NCBI GenBank assembly: GCA_023484365.1
Contig: JAMDBA010000002.1
Span: 1-35,333, forward strand
DNA: 35,333 nt
Direction of reading: 5' to 3'
From: Patescibacteria group bacterium
GTDB lineage: Bacteria > Patescibacteria > Paceibacteria > UBA6257 > 2-01-FULL-56-20
A program made the translations under genes and the position numbers. The notes under the pieces were generated by a model. That model had not been told where the DNA came from and made no database searches. It was given only the letters and a program-made list of their open reading frames with translations. Below are positions 30,391 to 35,333 of this stretch, in pieces. Position 1 is the first letter of the stretch. Each line of letters begins with the position of its first letter.

Positions 30391-32280
30391 TTAAACCTCT
30401 GCCTCCCGGTAAGCAAGGCCTATCGGTTTTATCTTAAACGGCTTAAGTAAATTATTAAAGTCTTCCTGCTCCAAAGTTTCCTTTTTAAGCAAAGCTTCGG
30501 CGACAGCTTTAAGCGCTTCTTTGTTGGCGGCTAAAACTTTTTTAGAAGCTTCCATCGCGTAATGGATAAAACCACTAACCTCGTTGTCTATTTTTTCAGC
30601 AACCGCCTCCGAATAATCTTTTTCTGTCGTTATTTCTCTGCCAAGAAAAACCATCTCTTCCGTGTTCCCAAAAGTTATCGGGCCAAGTTTTTCGCTCATC
30701 CCGTATTTTGTAACCAATCGCCGCGCCAAACTAGACGCTTCTTTTAGGTCGCTTGACGCGCCGGTAGAAACATCCTTAAAATTAATTTTCTCGGAAACAT
30801 ATCCACCCATCAAAATCGCCAAGTCGGCTAAGAATTGATTTTTAGTCCTCAAATGCTCTTCCTGGATAGGCAGTTTTAAAGTATAGCCGCCGGCAAATCC
30901 CCGGCTTATAATTGAAACTTTCTGGATCGGGTCGGCGTCTTTAAGCGAAGCCGCGGTTAGAGCGTGGCCAGCTTCGTGGTAAGCGGTAATCTTCCTTTCT
31001 TTGTCGGTTATTACCCGGCCGCGCCGCTCCGCGCCAAGCATAACTTTTTCAACCGCGTCATAAATATTCAGCTGGTTGATTTCTTTTTGTTTTTTTCTGG
31101 CCGCTAAAAGCGCTGCTTCATTTAAAATGTTCGCTAAATCAGCGCCGGAAAATCCCGGCGTGCGGATGGCTACCTTTTGCAAATCAACATCTTTGCCGAT
31201 TACCTTTCCGCGGGCGTGAATCTTTAAAATTTCTTCTCTGTCTTTGATATCCGGCAAATCTAAAATTACTCGTCGGTCAAAACGGCCTGGTCTAAGCAAA
31301 GCGGGATCAAGAATGTCCGGTCGGTTAGTAGCCGCCAAAACAACCACCCGTGTTTCCCTGTCAAAACCATCAAGCTCAACCAAAATCTGGTTTAAAGTTT
31401 GCTCCCGTTCGTCGTTGCCGCCTCCTAAGCCCGCTCCGCGCTGCCTGCCGACGGCATCTATTTCATCAATAAATAAAATTGAAGGCGCGGCTTTTTTGGC
31501 AACCGCGAAAACATCTCTTGTTCTGGCGGCGCCGACACCGACGAACATTTCCACGAATTCCGAAGCGGAAATATAGAAGAAAGGAACCTTAGCCTCGCCG
31601 GCAACCGCCCGCGCCAGTAAAGTTTTGCCGGTTCCCGGCAAACCGGCCAGTAAAACACCTCGGGGAATCCTCGCCCCTAAACTGAAAAATTTTTGAGGGG
31701 ATTTCAGAAAATCAACTATTTCTTCTAAGTCCTCTTTGGCTTCTTTAAGACCGGCAACATCTTTAAAAGTCACCTGATCTTTAAAAGGATTAAACATTTT
31801 AATGCCTGAGCGGGCGAAGTTAAAAGCCTGATTCACTCCTCCTTTGGCCTGCCTAAACATCAGCCAGAAAATAACACCGAAGAAAATTAGGGATAAGAGA
31901 GTTGGGACTAAAATTCCCGCCCAGTATTGCCAGTTTGATTGGCCGGAAACGGTAATATTAACTTTCTGTAAAGCCGATGAAGAAACGCCGTAATTAAAAA
32001 GAGTTTGAGTCAAACTTGCTTCCGTTTCTTTGTTCGCGGACGCTTTCTGGCCGTTGGTAAGTTTAATATCTAAACTATTATCGTTATTAACAATAATACT
32101 AGAAACCTGTCCGGCATTAATTTTGCCAACCAGCTCGTTTAAAGAAAGTTGCTGAGGTGAATTACCGGAAGACTGCATAAACAAAGAAAATATAATTGAG
32201 ATAACCACCAGCGTCGCGATTGCCCATAAAATATTTTTAATCAAATTAGGTATCTTTTTATTCATTTTATTCATTATCAA
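30391..32280 (-). CDS. ftsH: FtsH, membrane ATP-dependent zinc protease (629 aa)
   Basis: Full domain order: TM1 (12-36), outer domain (40-115), TM2 (120-142), AAA+ with Walker A GLPGTGKT (213-220), Walker B FIDEID (269-274), the second-region-of-homology [20 protein letters not shown] (316-335), and the M41 peptidase with HEAGH (435-439) and its later aspartate ligand. FtsH is a hexamer that pulls out and degrades membrane and short-lived cytosolic proteins. Walker A has Leu where most have Pro (GLPGTGKT). Several ATGs lie near the start; 32280 or 32271 is plausible. It is monocistronic, between terminator regions. Confidence 0.96.
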   Translation of the reverse strand: MIMNKMNKKIPNLIKNILWAIATLVVISIIFSLFMQSSGNSPQQLSLNELVGKINAGQVSSIIVNNDNSLDIKLTNGQKASANKETEASLTQTLFNYGVSSSALQKVNITVSGQSNWQYWAGILVPTLLSLIFFGVIFWLMFRQAKGGVNQAFNFARSGIKMFNPFKDQVTFKDVAGLKEAKEDLEEIVDFLKSPQKFFSLGARIPRGVLLAGLPGTGKTLLARAVAGEAKVPFFYISASEFVEMFVGVGAARTRDVFAVAKKAAPSILFIDEIDAVGRQRGAGLGGGNDEREQTLNQILVELDGFDRETRVVVLAATNRPDILDPALLRPGRFDRRVILDLPDIKDREEILKIHARGKVIGKDVDLQKVAIRTPGFSGADLANILNEAALLAARKKQKEINQLNIYDAVEKVMLGAERRGRVITDKERKITAYHEAGHALTAASLKDADPIQKVSIISRGFAGGYTLKLPIQEEHLRTKNQFLADLAILMGGYVSEKINFKDVSTGASSDLKEASSLARRLVTKYGMSEKLGPITFGNTEEMVFLGREITTEKDYSEAVAEKIDNEVSGFIHYAMEASKKVLAANKEALKAVAEALLKKETLEQEDFNNLLKPFKIKPIGLAYREAEV

Positions 32281-32376
32281 TCATTATAAGCTAAGATTAT
32301 AAATAAAAAAAGATAAAAATCAATTCCTATCAATAATAAATTGAATTATTCTTGAAAATATTTTTTATAATATGAC

Positions 32377-32405
32377 AAAAAAATCCCCCCGATTTATCGG
32401 GGGGG
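32377..32405 (-). terminator. Terminator of the 32421 gene
   Basis: CCCCCCGAT/ATCGGGGGG stem with a 2-base loop; the minus strand continues ATTTTTTTG. It lies 15 bp past the stop. Confidence 0.88.
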
Positions 32406-32420
32406 CGCTAATAGCGCGAA

Positions 32421-33677
32421 TCACTTAATGGAGAGCATCTGCTTCAAGGGATAAGCGGATTCTTTGATCGGGCGGAACTGCATGCAGTTCTCAAAGAGCT
32501 GCTTGTGGCTCGTCTGGACAATACGTATGTTGCCCTTGCCGTCTCCCTCAACGAAGAACGTGATGCCGTGATGGGTTTTCTCGCCTGCTTTCCAGCTCGG
32601 AATAAACGCTTTTGCGATTCCCGCGGAACCTTTGATGACGTCTTTCATCTCTGCGTTTACTTTCTTCAGCATCTCTTCCCGTTCGGCTGCGCTTTTTTTG
32701 GCGTACATATACGTTTCGTTCAGAGCGCGAATGAACTTTACAGCCAGCCGGAACTTGTCTTCAGGAAGTTTCTGCGATATCCTGCCCGTCTCAACGTCGC
32801 CGACCGGTATGCCGATCTTCTTTTCGGCTAATATCCTGGCGAAGCCGACGCTGCCGAAGTATCCGTTGCCCGTCGGGTAGACGATCCCGTTCTCAACCTT
32901 TACCTCAATCTTGCCTCCCTGATATTTTCCGTCAGGAGCCACATGGACTATCGCGATGCCGCCCGCTTTTAAAGCCTGGTCAAGTTTGACCACATTTTTT
33001 TGGGCTTCTTTGAGCGCCTGGAACTGAGCATCTTTTTCAAACTGGTAAATCAGATTGAATTTGTCGGCAACAACCGTTTTCAGGTCTCCGACATTATACA
33101 ATTCCGTCTGCCAACCATGCCCATTATTCACAGGCATCCTTATCGCGTCCCGGTCTGTTTCCGCCGCTGGCTTCGCGACACCTATGGCAATTGCCGTTCT
33201 GGCAATCCATCCTTTGGACTCCTTGTTGTTGGAAAGCTTGTCGCAAAGGATCTTTATCCAGATCGCAGCCACCTTGGCCTTTTCCTGTGCCGGCATTTCG
33301 TTTATTATCGCCTCAATGCCGCCAAAAACCTGTTCAAGCATTGATTGGGAATACGCAGCTGTTGCCACGTCTTTCAGGTACGGGGCGATCGTCTCCGCTT
33401 GTTTGAGGAGCTCCTTGCGGCTCTCCTCCACGTACTGCATCTTCTGATTAACCTGCTCGGGTGTAGCTGTAAGCGTTATAGCCTTCAGCTTATTCACTGC
33501 CGCGCCCAGTTTGCCGTCATCTGAGGTGTCGCCCTGATAATTCTTCAGAGCGTCCATGCCTTTACCAACCATCTTGATCTCGGAATTTACCTGCGCGTTA
33601 TTCAGAGCCGCTTGCGCAGTCGTTTCAACCGCTACCTGCTTTTTAGCAGGCCTTTCTTTCTTTTCTGTCTTTTTCAT
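32421..33677 (-). CDS. Hypothetical protein (418 aa)
   Basis: The N-terminus is lysine-rich and disordered (MKKTEKKERPAKKQVAVE), then come long helices (residues 30-150) with LNNAQVNSEIKMVGKGMDALKNYQG near 30. The second half is alpha/beta (VADKFNLIYQFEKDAQFQALK, GGIAIVHVAPDGKYQGGKIEVKVENG, GRISQKLPEDKFRLAVKFIRALNETY). No family is recognised. A GAAGGAG site fixes the start. A 16-bp palindrome (33694-33709) sits directly upstream of that site and could fold in the leader. Codon usage is more GC-rich than its neighbours (CTG, AAG, GCC), possibly reflecting high expression or transfer. Its coding bases 33581-33603 are duplicated in the next gene. Confidence 0.65.
   Translation of the reverse strand: MKKTEKKERPAKKQVAVETTAQAALNNAQVNSEIKMVGKGMDALKNYQGDTSDDGKLGAAVNKLKAITLTATPEQVNQKMQYVEESRKELLKQAETIAPYLKDVATAAYSQSMLEQVFGGIEAIINEMPAQEKAKVAAIWIKILCDKLSNNKESKGWIARTAIAIGVAKPAAETDRDAIRMPVNNGHGWQTELYNVGDLKTVVADKFNLIYQFEKDAQFQALKEAQKNVVKLDQALKAGGIAIVHVAPDGKYQGGKIEVKVENGIVYPTGNGYFGSVGFARILAEKKIGIPVGDVETGRISQKLPEDKFRLAVKFIRALNETYMYAKKSAAEREEMLKKVNAEMKDVIKGSAGIAKAFIPSWKAGEKTHHGITFFVEGDGKGNIRIVQTSHKQLFENCMQFRPIKESAYPLKQMLSIK
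33581..33603 (-). repeat. 23-bp repeat, donor copy
   Basis: These 23 bases, coding NNAQVNS in frame, are identical to 35006-35028, where they break the beta-CASP gene. Confidence 0.9.
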
Positions 33678-33693
33678 ACTTTCTCCTTCGGCC

Positions 33694-33709
33694 TCCGCCA
33701 GCTGGCGGA
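33694..33709 (-). promoter_or_regulatory. Perfect 16-bp palindrome in the leader of the 418-residue gene
   Basis: TCCGCCAGCTGGCGGA, ending 7 bp before the GAAGGAG ribosome site. It could be an operator or an mRNA hairpin affecting translation. Confidence 0.5.
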
Positions 33710-33842
33710 TTTGCCTTTTTGTTTTTTTTGGAAAACCTCAATCTTTCTTACGCCATGCCCTGCTTTTAAAAATCGGAAAAATCTATACTTTAATCACTTT
33801 ATGCCCTCCTTTTTTATTATTTAGAACTATTAAAATGATAAC

Positions 33843-33880
33843 AAATAAAAATGCCCCTGTCAAGGCTTGCTGACAGGGGC
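33843..33880 (-). terminator. Terminator after the beta-CASP gene
   Basis: GCCCCTGTCA/TGACAGGGGC 10-bp arms, 8-base loop; the minus strand then reads ATTTTTATTT. Confidence 0.85.
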
Positions 33881-33903
33881 GGAAAATATTTTTTAAAACC
33901 GTT

Positions 33904-35321
33904 TCACATCTCGTAGCTCTCTCCTATAAGAGGGCGCGTTATTCTTAAGTCTCTTTTTTGGAACGCATCCATTGCCGCGCGATCACCGTGAACCATCATA
34001 ATTTTTTTGGCCTTTAGTTTATCCGCCAAATACATTATTTCAGCCCCGGTAGGATGAGTTGAAAAAGAAAAACTCTCAATTTTGGCCTTAACCGATTTAA
34101 CATACCCGCCGCCCGATTTAGGACTTCCGCCAAAAATTATCTGATCGCCAATCTTGGTGTTCAAGAGAGCGGTGCCGGCCCCGTAAGGATCCTGCCAGCA
34201 GGAAAATCCGATGGCGCACTTTGGATTATCTATAAAAATCTTCGTAAGGGCCAACGAACTTCCGCCCATAAGCATCCCCGAAGGCGCTATTGCCACCCAT
34301 GGCTTTTTAGAATCAAGTAGTTCCCCAACGTTAGTACTTCCATAAGAGTGGAGAAAGCCGCGATCATGATAAATCTTGGCTATCTTTTTGGCGCCGCCCA
34401 GAAGATAAACGTTGTATCTCTTGGTAATGCCGCGCCATTCAAGTTCCGACCAAAGCTCCTGTGATCTGCCGATTGCCGGAGCGGTTAAAATATACCGCCC
34501 GCCGTTATCCAAAATTCTGATTACTGATTCCGCCAGTCGCCTTCCTACCTCTAAGCGGGTTTCGGTAAAAGTTTTATCGGCATTAGTAGTTTCGGTAATC
34601 ACGGAATCAACTTCCAGATTTTTTTCATCCAACACCGACGAACACTTCATAATCCGCTGGTCACGCAAAGAAATATCTCCGCTAAAAAAAATCTTTTTCC
34701 CGCCCACAGAAACAAGGAGCGAAATAGAACCCAGAATATGTCCGGCCGAAAAAGTCTTAATATTGAACCGTCCGAAATTAAAAGATGAATTATCTTCCAA
34801 AAAAATAACTCTCTCTTCTAATTCTTTTATGTCCATGTCAACAAATCCGTCTTTCTGTAAACGCCGGGAATCGTTCATCAGCCATCCTAGAATATCAAAA
34901 GTCGGCAAAGTCATCGCCACTTCAATATTCGGGAAATCCCTTAAAAGATAAGGCAATCCCATCACATGGTCAAAATGACCGTGGGTGATGATAACTATCA
35001 CCTTCCGGAATTTACCTGCGCGTTATTCCTTTTAATGAGGCTATCGGCAACCTTACCCGAACCGGCATTACCGGACACGAATATCTGCTTCAGCTTAGGA
35101 TAATCATCATTTCCGATTTTTAAATATTCACGCGGCGGCAATTTGTGGATTATTTTTGCCGTTTCTTGCGCCCTTATCTCGGGCGGAGAAAGCCTCGCGC
35201 CCGCGTCAATCAATATCGCCTCGTCTCCGCAACTTAAAAGGTAAGAACTGCCGCCAATGCCGGAATTCTCATCGTTTGAAGCAGCGCCTCCTAACGCAGT
35301 AAAAACAATCTTCTCGCTCAA
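33904..35321 (-). pseudogene. Beta-CASP metallo-beta-lactamase protein, split by a 23-bp insertion
   Basis: The downstream piece (35001-33904, 365 codons) has the metal motif THGHFDH, the SAGHILGS and FSGDIS loops, and the beta-CASP motifs ending KIMMVHGDR (C-terminal histidine). This is the CPSF73/RNase-J-like nuclease plan. The upstream piece (35321-34998, TTG or an earlier start beyond the window) has the first strands (GGSSYLLSCGDEAILIDAGA). It runs into a TGA because of 23 extra bases at 35006-35028. Removing them joins the pieces as DSLIKRKVIVIITHGHFDHV, in frame. So it was one gene of about 470 codons. The protein probably processed RNA; as read, it is broken. Confidence 0.8.
35006..35028 (-). 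repeat. 23-bp insertion, copy of 33581-33603
   Basis: Identical over 23 bases to the donor. It is flanked by GGAA on both sides, and its length (2 modulo 3) causes the frameshift. Confidence 0.88.
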
Positions 35322-35333
35322 ATTTTTTCTCGC

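Noticed and set aside
1..35333. CRISPR array
   Set aside because: No run of regularly spaced direct repeats and no cas-like gene is seen.

Overview
The window looks like a chromosomal segment of a Candidate Phyla Radiation (Patescibacteria, Parcubacteria-like) bacterium. The evidence is short intergenic spaces, AT-rich sequence, many small proteins of unknown function, single dispersed tRNAs, HExxH proteins without recognisable family, and a diversity-generating retroelement (DGR), a feature known to be frequent in that group. No marker gene fixes the lineage, so this is an inference. The genetic code appears standard (TAA, TAG and TGA all end genes).

Layout. 1-9.8 kb: 5' end of folD, small unknown genes, a PGRP/Amidase_2-type amidase, tRNA-His, rpiB, a GT4 glycosyltransferase, a PRTase-like protein, a GIY-YIG protein, a tRNA-Gly relic carrying a structured repeat, an HEIAH protein, tRNA-Gly(GCC) and small membrane proteins. 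9.8-20 kb: a HIT hydrolase, then the DGR island, ending at tRNA-Arg(GCG). 20-25 kb: the spoVR / yeaH (DUF444) / prkA stress-kinase locus, with prkA interrupted by one in-frame TAA. 25-30 kb: a second copy of the structured tRNA-linked repeat, tRNA-Glu, DoxX, a cellulose-synthase-like GT2, tRNA-Gly(TCC), tRNA-Ile(TAT). 30-35 kb: GIY-YIG protein, ftsH, an unknown 418-residue protein and a beta-CASP metallo-beta-lactamase gene broken by a 23-bp insertion copied from its neighbour.

The main system is the DGR island (about 10254-19940). A 115-bp template repeat (TR, 16837-16951) matches two variable repeats (VR1 10773-10887, VR2 13566-13680) at the 3' ends of two paralogous genes. All 17 (VR1) and 15 (VR2) differences fall on the 25 TR adenines and none on the other 90 bases, the signature of adenine mutagenesis by a DGR reverse transcriptase. 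That RT (motif IGNLTSQ, YADD) and an Avd-like helper lie beside the TR. Each variable gene starts 3 bp after a large partner: VR2 follows a CobT-like vWA protein with an N-terminal HELGH motif, and VR1 follows a MoxR/CobS-like AAA+ ATPase. Each pair has a clear sigma70-type promoter. This suggests an ATPase / vWA adaptor / diversified-receptor machine. A large serine recombinase adjoins the RT, and an 11-bp direct repeat (one copy at the 3' end of tRNA-Arg) flanks the island, suggesting that the whole system is an integrative element.

A second signal that standard gene types do not explain is a 104-bp element present twice (6885-6988 and 25469-25572). It has two hairpins whose stems differ by paired, compensating changes, and its ends are inverted copies of the adjacent tRNA's T-arm. 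Each copy is bounded by a 19-bp duplication of that tRNA's 3' end.
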